Shown: positions 11,423 to 22,799 of the stretch, piece after piece
Numbering within the stretch: position 1 is the stretch's first letter
Layout: each line of letters begins with the position of its first letter
Assembly (NCBI GenBank): GCA_963580455.1
Contig: OY756969.1
Span: forward strand, 19,688,760-19,752,759
Length of the DNA: 64,000 nt
Reading direction: 5' to 3'
Source of the DNA: Euonymus europaeus
Taxonomy: Eukaryota; Streptophyta; Magnoliopsida; Celastrales; Celastraceae
Notes under the pieces: generated by a model
Seen by the model: the letters and a program-made list of their open reading frames with translations, nothing else
Databases searched by the model: none
Told to the model about the DNA's origin: nothing
Translations under genes and position numbers: made by a program

Positions 11423-11956
11423 ATTTTTATAAAGTGCTCGATATTTTGTTGACACATTTTTAGGTTATGTTATTGGTTTTCCAAGTTTAAATACAATATT
11501 CAAACCTAATAATGTAATCATTCTACTAGGTGCATGTTTTTGTTTATGTAATGGTTTCTAACTGTACTATAATAGTTTGGAAGAATACTGTGATAATCTG
11601 AAGAATGATTACATTATTAGCTATAAGGTAACAATATGAAGAATGATTAAGGGTCCGTTTGTTATCCAATTGTATTTCACAGCTTAAAACTGTGGAAAAT
11701 GCTGTGCTTTTAGCTGTCAAAAATGCTGAGTAAAAAGCTATGGGGCCCACAGCTTTAAGCTGTGTAAAATGCTCTGAGGTGTTTGGTTCACTTTTTTTAC
11801 ATTAGCCTTTTGTTATGATATTTTATATGAAATGACAAAAAGGGCATTGTAATAAAAGAGTATTAATATTGAATAAAAAGTTTTAATTAGACAGATAACT
11901 AGAGTTCTTACATGACATTTTAGAAATATTTGTAACACACAATAATTTTATAAATA

Positions 11957-13218
11957 CTAATGTGCATTAAATAGTAAATCAACTATTTCCTCTCTCAAAT
12001 CAAACATACTTTTGTCATCATACGAGGTAGTTTGATCAGATTCAGTATGATCTTCTTCTTCACCATCCACATTGACATCAGTTAAAGTAGAAGCAATATC
12101 AAAGTCCATGTCTTGAACAGCATGCAAACGAATGAAGTTGTGGAGAGTCACACTTGCAATAACGATCTCTGCCTGAGTTCTAATATCATAGGATGGCATA
12201 GATGTAAGAGTTCTCCACTTTTCTTTGTAACTTCGAAGGTGCGCTCAATCACACCTCTTAAAGAAGAGTGTGCATGGTTGAAAATCTCTCGCTTTCCAGT
12301 AGGAGGTATAGGTCCACGAAATTGTGGAGCATGATATCTGTCAGCCTTATATGGTGCAAGAAATCCGGTTCTATTCTGATAACCCGCATCGACGAGATAA
12401 TATTTTCCTGTTTATATAGGTATGATGTCATTATTAAAATATAATAAAAATATTATTTCAAAATATGGTAAGAGAAAATGATGCAAACCTGGAGGTGGAT
12501 GCGAGAAACCAAGTCCGTCGCCATTAATTGAATCCTCAAGCACACGCATATCATGTGCCGATCCCTCCCACCCGGCTGAAACATAAGTATACAACATGTC
12601 AAAGTCATACACTGCCAACACATTCTGTGTTGGAACTCCTTTTCTTCCCACATAACGGTGTAAATCTGCTTCACCCACACTTGCAGAGATATGAGTTCCA
12701 TCAATGGCTCCAATGCAGTCTTTAAAGTATGGCATATATCTTGGATCATCCATGATTTTCTTGTGGGTTTCATACAATTGATTTCATCTCGGTTTCACAA
12801 TATCATTCATCATTCGAATAATGCTTTTGATCACTTGATGAAATATCCGGCTAACTATCTCTCCAGAGTGTTGAAATCGTTCTTGTACATCCTTGTTTGA
12901 TTGAGCATGTCCCAGAGTAAACACAAACATAGCAACCTTTTCAGGTACTGCCATATTTTTTGAACCCCTCAATAAATACCTTCCTTCCAACATCTGACAT
13001 AGACGTCTGAATACATCCACAGACATCCTAAGTTGTTCATGACATTGAACTGGATTGCCTTGAAGGATTTCTGCAACTCAAGCAGCACCTGATAAAGTTG
13101 ATGTTCTACATGGCTCCCGACCGACATAATTATTTCAATAGTTGAAAGCATCAAAAGCAACAACTAAAGTAATAGCAACTATTGCATCCTCGTCACTATC
13201 ACTATCACTGTACAACAT
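11957..13218 (-). pseudogene. PIF/Harbinger DDE transposase, disrupted
   Basis: Catalyses excision and insertion at TWA-like targets together with the SANT-like partner. From a plausible ATG at 13218 the minus strand encodes the usual N-terminal phrases (REPCRTSTLSG, LRMSVDVFRRLCQMLEGRYL), then the DDE core: D in DCIGAIDGTHISA (about 12700), D in YYLVDAGYQNRTGF (about 12390) and E in RGVIERTFEV (about 12250). The tail is PSYDIRTQAEIVIASVTLHN and an acidic C-terminus ending at 11957. An 81-bp GT-AG intron lies at 12408-12488. Breaks: TGA after AFNY (about 13137), TGA in GAA*VAE (about 13081; W in relatives), TGA after VKPR (about 12784), and a one-base frameshift near 12230. All three catalytic positions survive, but the frame does not. 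Confidence 0.85.
12408..12488 (-). other. Intron in the Harbinger transposase
   Basis: Donor CTCCAG|GTTTGC and acceptor AAACAG|GAAAAT on the minus strand. Splicing yields PPGKYYLVDAGYQ, the conserved continuation in this family, without a frame change. Confidence 0.8.
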
Positions 13219-13364
13219 TAAAAAAAAAACTTGTCTCAAAATCACATATTAGATAGGAAATAAATATGTTCAGTTGTAACATGACATAAACAAAAAACAT
13301 TTAGATAAATAAACAAAAAATATGTCTTGAAAGACAATAACATAACATAACATAACAATCATCC

Positions 13365-14416
13365 TCAAGGTACCCCTCCACCCGTCCTCATGGCATATAT
13401 AGCACATAGATAGCCAAGACGTTTGTGCTCAGGAGTATGCACAAACAAACGTCTCTGTGCCTCAGATTCAAACAGTTGAATGCCAAAGTAAAGAAGGGCA
13501 TCATCCTCATCTCCAAGATTGAGAGCAAGTAAAGCTGACATTGCATCATCATAACTTTTGTCAACACTTGCACTTTGCTTCTTCTCAAAGTGAGACTGCA
13601 TAACTTCAATACATTTTTCAAATTTTGAATTGGTCTCTGCCCTCACTTCAAGTGCCTTCTTCTTTCTTGATTTAGATGTAGACTCAATCCTTGATCTTTT
13701 TCCACTTGATCCAGAAGAATGCGTAGATGAAGTTGCTTTTACTAGAGATATTCCTGTTAAATGATCTTCACCAATCCCATCTACATCAAGTGGTGACACA
13801 AATGGAGATGTCACGGGTTCATGGGTAAATTCATCCCCAAAAATGGAGTGTAACTATCCTCTTGCAAAGAATATCTAATATGAAGATCTGACATCCCTGT
13901 TGTGAACCTATTCTCCCCGATGGCAACCCTACCATTGAGCAAAAAGTCAAGCTTTTCAACAAATTTCAACGGAGCCCTACGAAACTTCTTGTATTGTGGA
14001 TTCTCCTACAATGCATTTACAACCATAGGTAATTACATAAGGAACATACAAAGAAAAAAATGATTGATCTTATTTTTAATGTAAACATACCTCAATCCTT
14101 GCGGTCCACCATTCATCGGACGCATCAATAGTTCCCCTCAAACTATTCCACCCCAAATCGGTCTCCTTAGACTTCAGCTTGTTCCACAATTGCCAATTTT
14201 GTTTCAAGTTGTCATATCGGTTTTTCAAAACCCCAGCAGAAAAGTCGATACCACTCAAAGAAACAAACTCAAGAACCATTCGTTGCCAATACCATTTATC
14301 AGTAGGTCCCATTTTTCTGACTCTTTAATACAAAGGTCAATGAAAATTTCAGTTGATTCATTAGTCCACTTTGTCTTTTTTGAGTCACCAACTGTTTCAT
14401 TCGTCTTTCTACTCAT
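13365..14416 (-). pseudogene. Harbinger Myb/SANT-like accessory protein, disrupted
   Basis: The second PIF/Harbinger protein; in this superfamily it binds the element ends and helps nuclear import of the transposase. From the ATG at 14416: a Myb/SANT-like domain (KKTKWTNESTEIFIDLCIKE ... KNRYDNLKQNWQLWNKL ... WWTARIE), a GT-AG intron (about 14008-14092) joining RIE to ENPQYKKFR, then a Ser/Lys-rich linker and a C-terminal helical region ending GGGVP at 13365. Breaks: a single-base indel in the A-run of SEKWDL/KMGPTD near 14312, and a frameshift near 13835 after FLGM. Start choice rests on MSRKTNE matching the usual N-terminus. Confidence 0.75.
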
Positions 14417-15650
14417 TTTCAATAGCTATCATATAAAGACATCCAAAAAAAAACTAATCTATTATGAACATAACCCAAAGCCAGAAACATGAAATAAACT
14501 AAAGAAGGCTTACATTTTTTTCATGTTCCCGATCAAGCACAAAATAAAAACCATCTAAGAAGTGGATATTTATCTCAATTAGGATCCCATCAAACCCACA
14601 TGCAGAGTTGCATACACAAAAAATACAGTAAGTGGGAACTGCCCAGCTGCATTTCCTAACAACAAATAAATTTACACCTTGTTTGTCCTATCATTTTCCA
14701 TTAAGCAAAGCATCACCAGAAAAATGCAGTCTAACGATAAATTAAAACAATGGAAGTATATCATTCTTGAGTGGTAGCTAGTCAATCTCAGGCCCAACTA
14801 AACCCATGTATATGATGAAATTCCATCCTAATCACAGATATTTAAATTCAACTATGCTTGCAGGCATTGCAGTCTCTTGTATGATCGTTCAATTATATGG
14901 TAACGATACTGTCAGAACGCTAAACAATCTTTGAAACAGAACTAAGTAAATTTATAAATAATATGGATGAACTATTACCCTTAAAAAGACAATAGGCAAC
15001 AACTATTCAAAAACCATAAAAACCAATCTCACTACGTGCCAAAATGAACTACTCTTATCACCCAGTTTACACTTTATATATTTCAAGGTTCTGCCAACAA
15101 GCAATTAGCTTTGATTCTTCAAATGGACTAGAAAGTTTAGTCCTTCATGGCAAGGAAAAATTTTGATTCTTGATAAATACTCGATATTAAAAAGTTTCAT
15201 TCTACAATCTCAAATTTTGTAAGGCAGATATCTACCGAACATAGCCTTCAAGAGAAAACCAAGTAAAAATTCAAAATTATGGCTATAACACATCTACGAT
15301 TCACAATGAATATAGCTATCTTCAGACAAAAACAAAAACAATGAATAATTTACAAAATTGGAGTTCTCACACAAAAAGACGAGAATGGAATGGAACTTGG
15401 TAGATAAATGTCGATGAAGAACAAATAGAGTGCAGATCTGCATAAGCAAAGTGAATCTATGAATAAGCAAAGATATCTATCAAACATAAAATCCTCAATC
15501 TACACAAAAAGCATCTCGAATTTGTAACAAGATTCAAACAAAAACACAAGAAGACAAAAATCAAATATGCCGAGAGAGAAGAGGGCAAGGCATGCTGTAA
15601 CTGAAACAGAGTGGGGAAGAAGATCACTAGGAACAGAGGGAAAGAGAAGA
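14417..15650. other. Harbinger 5' non-coding region
   Basis: About 1.2 kb of AT-rich DNA between the SANT-like ATG and the right end. No conserved frame is seen. It probably holds promoter, leader and possibly a leader intron of the minus-strand gene. Confidence 0.5.
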
Positions 15651-16039
15651 GTATCTGATCTGATAGAGGGAGAGACGGACCGAATGAATCGCCAGCAAGA
15701 GAGATAATCATCTTCACTAAAAGAAACAAGGGCTTCAGTTATGGGGGAGGGCAGTGTTGTCTTCAAAAAAAATTTACTCGTGAAACGCAATGAAACACTA
15801 TTCAAATCCAGCATCTCATTTTGGACCGTGTTTATGTGGTCTAAAATGCAATTTTTAAAGTGCCGTTTGGTATGCACCACTTTTTTTTGGGTCCCATAGC
15901 TTAAAACTTTGGAAAATGCATACCAAACGAACTCTAAATCATTCAATTTCATTTGGCTATAATTTAATAGGAATCCCATGGACAACCTGACTGTTGTTCT
16001 CGATGGTATGTACCATTGTGTGAAGCAATTGAATCGAAT

Positions 16040-16680
16040 GCATTGTGAATGGTATGGTTTTCAACACCGTTGATGAGATGTTTTACGTACTATGAGGAAT
16101 ATGCATGGCATTGGACAAGGATTTTATGCTAAGCAAAGATCCATTATGAAGGACAATAGTGGGGTGCAGAAGTACTCACTTTTCACTTGTGGGAAGTATG
16201 ATAGGTATGCTTATCATTCAAAGAACCCCATCAAATATCGTACTCATTTAAAGAATGAGTGTAAGGATCGGTTGGTAACTCGGTTATTAGAGGATGGGAG
16301 GTGGGAGATTACTTTGTTTGAAGATATTCACAACCACGATTTGAGCCCAAGCCAATCATGATTTTTTAGGTGCAATAGACAAATTTAAGATCACGTGAAG
16401 AGACAGCTGAAAATCAATGACATTATGTGTATTAGTCTATTAGACCGAGTAAGAGTCACATTTCTTTTGTTATTTGAGCGAGGGGACATAAGAAGCTGTT
16501 GTTTTTGGAGAGAGACACTCAGAACATGATTGCTAGGGTGCAATGTATGAGGCTTGGCAAAGATGATACGTATGCAATGTAGAGTTATTTCCTTATGATG
16601 CAATAGAATAACAATGGTTTCTTCTCGCTTATCGATTGGTGTCGCAATCGATCTTATAAAGGAAAAATAAAGAAGTTACC
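16040..16680 (+). pseudogene. FAR1/FHY3-like gene, N-terminal fragment
   Basis: FAR1-related proteins are MULE-transposase relatives, some domesticated as transcription factors. Seen: GMVFNTVDEMFYVL (about 16042-16090), then in another frame a FAR1 DNA-binding domain (GQGFYAKQRSIMKD, YSLFTCGKYDRYAYHSKN, ECKDRLVTRLLEDGRWEI, DIHNHDLSPSQ) to a stop at about 16361. After that the typical linker survives only in pieces (HVKRQLKINDIM, RLAKDDTYAM-like, LIDWCRNRSYKGK). At least two frameshifts and three stops. The DDE core and SWIM finger are absent here; matching C-terminal sequence is found at 27732-28760. Confidence 0.7.
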
Positions 16681-17580
16681 ACCAATTGTAATAGGTGCAA
16701 TTGGTCATCATAAAAATGATTTGGTCTACGAAAATCTAGAAAATAGGTAAGTGAGTTTGTTACGTATGGGAAAAGTGTAAGGCACCCCACAACGTCTATT
16801 TTAAAAGTAGTTGTCAATTTAACTTTTATTATCCCATTAATAAAATATAGCGTGATATATTAACAAAACTACATACATAGAAAATGATAATTATGCATAA
16901 TATAAAAACTATATTGAGAGTCTAATATTGGGGTTCGTCGGACTCTTCCATCCAATGTTTAAGTTTCACCTCAAAAATTTCTCCGAGGGTGCATCCAATG
17001 TATTCCCCAAATTAATTTTGTCGTTGGTTAAGGCTTTCAATATAATTTTTATACATAACTACAATATACATTACGTATTTTTATAAAATAAAAATAAATG
17101 AACAAATAATTAAATAAAAAAATTTAAAATGTTGGTAACTGAGATTTTGTGGACTAAATGATATTAAATTATCACAAATCCCAATTCAAACAAATTAACA
17201 TTTTTAAATCATACAATTTAGATGCATAATCAAATATCACAAAAAAAACACATTCCAAATAAAAACACATCGTCACCATATAGCAAATAATAATCACACA
17301 TGAAAGGGACTCGTTTCCCATTTTTATGTTGGCAATCAACTACCTCAATCATACTATTAAAATTAGTATGATTTAAATTTAATAATTAATTGACTTTAAA
17401 GAAAGTAATATATTGAAGGCCTCTTAATAAACTTCATGAAATCCCCTCCATCCAATGGTTGGGAATGCGATAAAATTTTCCCCTCAAGAATCCTTTTCGG
17501 GATAGCATCCAATGCCACCCAATTGGTTCCATCGTCAGATAGACCTTCAATATAGGTCCTTGAACATTAATTAATGTCAC
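16640..17580. repeat. Degenerate LTR-like sequence with an internal direct repeat
   Basis: Phrases such as ACCACCAATTGTAATAGGTG and GTAAGGCACCCCACAACGTC resemble those I associate with Tat-type Ty3 LTR/leader regions; a similar phrase (CCACCAATTGGTTTCGAGG) recurs at about 42645. Two diverged direct copies of roughly 125 bp (about 16925-17050 and 17445-17570) share CTCCATCCAATG, GCATCCAATG and CTTCAATATA. No coding capacity. The assignment is tentative. Confidence 0.35.
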
Positions 17581-18269
17581 ATATCGTGATTAACCAAATC
17601 ACCTTCAACATAGAACTCATATATAGTCAAACATGTCATACAATATCCTAAATACACGTACAAGCATGTCACATATCTCAACTAAGCACTCCATAACCGA
17701 TTCGAGGCACATTCAAATCAACTTTAATAGAGAGATTCTCATATTTAATTTGAATATAAATGAAACTACCCTAAACAAATCAATCTCAGATAATGAATTC
17801 TCAAGATCTTTTGAGATATGCATATTAATCTCTCCTATATTCCAATCAAACCCTCATAATTAATCACAAACGCCAATCTCAGCTTCTCTATCAATTTCAT
17901 CATTAGCCAATTTTAGCATACTACCTTCAATCAATTGATAAATCCATATGAGGTTAATTCAAAGAAAACACCTCACACAGTAGCTACATTAAACAAAATC
18001 TAAAACAGATTCATGAAATGACCCTTAACAATATGGCCTTACTCATTCATTATCGAGGCATCATAACAAGTACTTACCAATACAACAACATCCATACTCA
18101 TGGCTTCTCGAACATAAGAACTCACATGTATTAAAAAATAAAAAAATATAAGTTTAATCAACCCATATACAGAGTTAACAGGACTCAGCTCATAAAATAC
18201 AAAAGCAAGTCTTCAACTGTTAATAATTCAAGCAACCGTACATGGGAAACCAAAAACCATCTAAAAACA
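17581..18269. other. No gene seen
   Basis: AT-rich DNA. It ends at CTAAAAACA, just before the proposed 5' end of the Helitron. Confidence 0.5.
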
Positions 18270-18450
18270 TCTATCTCTGTATCTTTCATATATAGTCGTG
18301 TTTTTTGGGGCATTCTCCCAGCGAGTTCGTTCATTTTTGTTTACTCTCGCTAGTGGTCTGTGTCTTCGGCCTGCATCTTGACGCAAAACGGCATCGTTTC
18401 ACTAGGACCAAAACCTAACCTTCGTTATGCTTTCGATCCCTGAACGATGT

Positions 18451-18640
18451 AGGGGTGTGCAAATCGGACCGAAAACCGGCAAAAAATCGTTAATCGGACC
18501 GGTCGGTCCGGTTAGTTGACCAAATTATGGTCAACGGGGTTGGTTAACCGGACCGAAACCATATATATGGTCCGGTCCCTGGTTTCATTTATTTGAAACC
18601 ATGGATAAACCGGACCGGACCGTTTATATTATATATATTT
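18451..18640. promoter_or_regulatory. hAT left subterminal repeats
   Basis: A run of GGACCGG, CGGTCCGG, GGTTAACCGGACCG and GGTCCGGTCCC motifs, many palindromic, in about 170 bp. In hAT elements such clusters bind the transposase. A matching set lies at 22630-22770 near the right end. Confidence 0.6.
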
Positions 18641-19515
18641 AAAATATATATATGTTAAATAATAAATACTTAAAGTTAAATGTGAACCCTAGCCCCTATT
18701 TTAGAAAATAGAAAGTTCAGAAACTCTCCCGTCTCCTCCCATCTTCTGCCGTTGCTCACCTTCAGAATCAGAAGCCAGAAGGTTAGTAATCAATTCTCAA
18801 GTCTCGACTTCGTAGCTCTGTACTCGTCGACCCACTTTCCATTCTTGATTCTAATTTTTTACCGAGTGTTTGATTTCAGGCCATTTTGACTTTTCAAAAT
18901 TGTATTCTCTCTCTTGAATTGCAAAAATTCACAGCAACAGAAAAGAAATAGAGCGGGAAGAAAACATCAAGAAATAAGGTATTCGTTATTAGGGTTTCTT
19001 ATGATCAAACCATAGTCCTGTCAACTTTACAAAATTATGCATATGCGCCCTTTCTTTGTCAGTTATGTTCTTGAGAATTCGTACTATGTGAATTGGGTTT
19101 TGGTAGTTTAGTTTTGATAATATTGTAATATTGAATTTGTTGCTGTGGAAAATGAATTGGCTACTTTTGGGAGAGTTATGACTGAAAATGTGTGATTTTT
19201 ATTGGCTCCCCATTTATAACTTGATGATTTCTCTAGCTTATGTAATCTATTTTAATCAAGATGGAGGTTTTTCTTAGTTATGTACTTATGTTCTTTTGTC
19301 TATTTTTCTCTGTTCTTCCTTTTTGAATTCCCCTGGGAATCTGATAACTTCATGCTCCCCAAGAAGATTGTTTTGTTTAATGCTGTTATTATTATCTATG
19401 ATTCTACTGTTCTGGCCAGTTCTGCATTGCAAATATATGAAATGATTATTTGACTTATATTTGTTGTTAAATTCTTATTATTTGTTGCAGAATTACAGTG
19501 TATCTAAATTTACAA

Positions 19516-21702
19516 ATGGAAGGCAGTAGCTCACAAACATCTGCCAATCCAAGTCCAATCCCTTTCATCAATGCAAGCGAGAGCTCAATGGATTCAGACC
19601 ATTTCGAAAGCCAACATTCTGCCTCTACATCTCCAGCAATAGAGGCAGTGGCAGTACCTTCAGCTGCAGATGTAGCATCACGCCCCCCACGACCTCGTAA
19701 GCTGAAATCTGAGGTATGGAATCATTTTGAAGAAGTGATGGTAAAAATAAAGGAAAAATGTAGTGTGCAAGCATTGCAAGAATGATTATGCTTGCAGTAC
19801 CTCTCAAAATGGGACTTCCACATTGAGGCCCATTTTTTTCAACATTTCCCGAACTCTCATTTGAAAAAGGAGAAAAATAAAAAAAAACTCTTTCATTTGA
19901 GAGTAAAGGTAACTTAGTTGCACACTCATTTAGCAAGGAGAGGAGTTTAGAAGCATGTGTTGATATGGTTATAATTGATGAACTTCCATTTCAGTTTGTG
20001 GAGGGGGTAGGATTTAGGAGATTTATGCAAGAAGTTCAACCTAAATTTGATGTTCCATCTCAATATACAGTTGCTAGGAGAGTGTGGAATGGTTTTGTGG
20101 AACGTAAGGCAATTTTGAAAAGTGTCATTTCTCATAATAATCAAAGAGTCTCTCTCACAACCGACACATGGACTTCCATTCAAAATGTCAACTATATGGC
20201 TCTAACAGCCCATTTCATTGATGATGATTAGAAATTGCATAAACGAATTCTTAACTTCTGTCAAATTACCAATCACAAGGGTGATGCTATTGGGAGGCCT
20301 ATAGAGAGATGTTTGAGTGATTGGGGTGTAGAGAGGGAGTTCACCATAACAGTGGACAATGCTTCGGCAAATGATGGAGCGATTAGGCATGTGGCAAAAC
20401 AATTGAAACATTGGAAAAATTTGCAATTCAATGGTGATCTTTTACACATGAGATGTTGTGCGCACATCATCAATTTAATTTTGTCTGATGGGTTGAGTGA
20501 AATGCATGCCTCCATTCTAAATATTCATAAAACTTGCAAGTATACAAGATCCTCCCCTTCTAGGTTGGAAAAATTTAGGCAATGTTTGTTGTTGGAAAAG
20601 CTTGATAGCAAAGGTCTTATGCCATTAGAGTGCAAAACAAGGTGGAATTCAACATATTTGATGTTGGAGGCTGCCTTGAAGGTTCAAAGGGAATTTGAGA
20701 GATTGGAGGAGGAGACCACAAACTATGTTAGTTACTTTGAAAGTAATGACAATGATGATGAGAGGCAGAAAAAAAAAGAGAAGAGTTGAAATTGCATTAG
20801 GTGAAGAGAGGAGTAAACTCACACCTCCAACTGCCTTAGATTGGATGTATGCAAGGGCTTTTGTAAAGTTCTTGAAGAAATTCTATGACGCAACTCTTAA
20901 ACTTAGTGCTCACAAGACGGTGACGGCTAATGTGCCATTCCGTGAGATGTATAGCATGGTCAATGAACTGAAAAAGGCTATGGGAAGTGATGATCCGTTT
21001 ATGAAGAAGATTGCCACTTCAATGAAGATAAAGTTTGATAAATATTGGGGGAATATCAAAGATGTAAACCAAATTGTGGTTGTGGCGGTTCTTCTTGATC
21101 CTAGATACAAATTGGACCTAGTTCAATGGAGATTTGAGATCCTAGAAGATGACACTTTGAAGATTGAAGGGTTGGTGTCTAATGTTAAAGATCTCTTATT
21201 TCGCATGTATGAAGATTATAAGAACGATACTCCGAAAGTTGCTCAATCTCTTATGGATTCTTCTAATGTGTGTGAGAGGAATGTGAATGTAGGGGAAGAA
21301 GATGCCAATTTTGAGGAGTTTATGAGAAAGAGAAGGGAGAGAGATGTGGTTCAAATAAGAAACGAGGTTGATAAGTATTTATTGGAGGCGACCGAGAATC
21401 CAAAAGACATTAGATTTAGTTTGTTGGAATAGTGGAAAGGAAATCAAACAAGGTATCCAATTCTATCCAAAATTGCTAGGGATGTATTTGCTGTCCCGAT
21501 GTCAAGTGTTCCTTCGGATTTCACTTTTAGTGCTGGGAAGCGGGTTGTTAACCCTTTTCGAGCATCTCTGACACCCAAAACTTTGGAAGCACTTATTTGC
21601 ACTAATGATTGGTTTTGAGGTGAACCATTTGACTTCTACAAAGATCCCACTGGGGATGAGCTAGAAGTGTACTATTGGTGCAAAAAAATAGAAAAATGTT
21701 AG
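19516..21702 (+). pseudogene. hAT transposase, disrupted
   Basis: ATG at 19516 follows a TTGTTGCAG acceptor-like site. Domains: Ser/Pro-rich N-terminus; BED zinc finger start (KLKSEVWNHFEEVMVK) whose remainder is scrambled by frameshifts between 19780 and 19955; then the RNase-H-like core with LTTDTWTS (first D), TVDNASANDGAI (second D) and RCCAHIINLILSDG; hAT insertion region (KTRWNSTYLMLEAAL); and the C-terminal dimerisation region (YPILSKIARDVFAVPMSSVP, FSAGKRVVNPFRASL, EALICTNDWF). Breaks: frameshifts in the finger, TAG/TGA near 20229 and 20787 (purine-run indel), TAG at 21430 (W in relatives) and TGA at 21616. The usual SSxxSE-FS glutamate is Asp here (SSVPSDFTFS). A short downstream frame (about 21811-21880, EIEALQLADSISGG) may be a last exon. 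Confidence 0.85.
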
Positions 21703-21879
21703 TTGATTAGTTCTACTCACTTCTAATTTTTTATTCTTCCATAGTTTGAGCTTTGAATTTTGAAATGTATGGCGACATTGTGTAACTTTCCTTTTCTTTT
21801 ATTTTTTAGAAATAGAAGCTTTGCAATTGGCAGATAGCATTTCTGGAGGGATTGGCGTCACTGCACCTACTTCAAAGTG

Positions 21880-22262
21880 AGGTTTATTTTCTGCAGTAGA
21901 TTTAATTTTCTGGACTGGTTTCTGGCTTTCTGCATTCTGGACTACTTTTTGCATTATCTTTTGGTTTGGATTCTGCACTATTTTATGTTTTCGGCATTAT
22001 TTTTGACTTTCTGTATACTCTGCACTGTTTTCTAGTTTTCTGCATTTTTGGGCTATTTTCTGCATCTGCAAATATGCAATCTGTATTTTGCATTTTGCAT
22101 TATTTCTGACTTTCTGTATTTTGCACTCTGCACTATTTTTCTGGACTGGTTTCTGGTTTTCACCATTTTTGGACTATTTTCTGCATCTGCAATATGCAAT
22201 CTGTATTTTGCATTCTGCATTATTTTTGACTTTCTGTATTCTGCACTCTGCACTTATACAAT
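21880..22262 (+). repeat. TTCTGCA-rich degenerate tandem repeat in the hAT 3' region
   Basis: Pyrimidine-rich DNA built from TTCTGCATT, TTTGCATT, TTTCTGTATT and CTGCACT phrases. A longer unit of about 120 bp (from GGGCTATTTTCTGCATCTGC near 22048) repeats once well (near 22168) and once poorly upstream. Open frames through it on both strands are by-products of the low-complexity composition. Confidence 0.7.
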
Positions 22263-22799
22263 TATACTCTTCTTCTTTCTCTGCATTTGTTGGTGACGAT
22301 TTCAAGCAATGGCTGTGTGGTTGGTTTTGGCAATCATGGATGAAGCTGGTCCTTATAAATGACCAAATGAATTAGTGAACATGGATGAAGCTGCATTTTT
22401 GGACTATTTTTTGCATTATCTTTTGGTTTGGATTGTATTATTATAATATGAATTTGAAACTCTGTTTTGCAATTCTATTTTGAAAGTTTGAACTTTGTAG
22501 TTTGTACTTGTAGCATGGATTATGTCATTATGGATTCATGACTTTGGTTTGAATTTAGATATTCAATTTGGACTTTTACATATTTATAATTTTGTATTAT
22601 TTTTCAATTTCAATTTTAAAGAAAATTAACGGTTTAAAACCGAATCAGGACCGTTAAAACGGTTAACCGGCATTAGCGGTTAACCTGATATTAGGTCCGG
22701 ATTTGGTTTCAACAAATGAGATACCAGAACTTTCGGTTCGGTTTTTGGATTGGGGGTCCCGGTCCGGTTAACCAGACCATGCACAGCCCTAGAACGATG

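Larger units (their letters stand above)
11651..15934. mobile_element. PIF/Harbinger DNA transposon, full length
   Basis: Ends define it: TAA (11648-11650) then GGGTCCGTTTGTTAT on the left, and ATACCAAACGAACTC then TAA (15935-15937) on the right. The termini are inverted (GGGTCCGTTTG against GAGTTCGTTTG) and the 3-bp TAA duplication is the hallmark of this superfamily. Length is 4284 bp. Subterminal AGCTTAAAACTxTGGAAAATG blocks occur near both ends. Inside are the two expected minus-strand genes, a DDE transposase (11957-13218) and a Myb/SANT-like protein (13365-14416), both disrupted. Confidence 0.88.
18450..22791. mobile_element. hAT DNA transposon, full length with perfect 8-bp target duplication
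   Basis: GAACGATG at 18442-18449 and again at 22792-22799 flank the element exactly. Termini are TAGGGGTGTGCA (left) and, inverted, TAGGGCTGTGCA (right). Both subterminal regions are packed with GGACCGG/CCGGTTAACC motifs (18470-18620, 22630-22770), likely transposase-binding sites. Length is 4342 bp. It contains one plus-strand hAT transposase relic (19516-21702) and a TTCTGCA-rich repeat downstream. The identical target duplication suggests that the insertion is younger than its broken transposase would imply, or that it moved with transposase supplied in trans. Confidence 0.92.

Noticed and set aside
15457..15985. Hydrophobic minus-strand frames of 90-161 codons
   Set aside because: They run across the Harbinger terminal repeat into flanking DNA, lack family motifs and overlap each other; chance ORFs.
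22048..22375. Phe/Cys/Leu-rich ORFs suggestive of a membrane protein
   Set aside because: Produced by the TTCTGCA/TTTGCATT repeat in all frames and on both strands.
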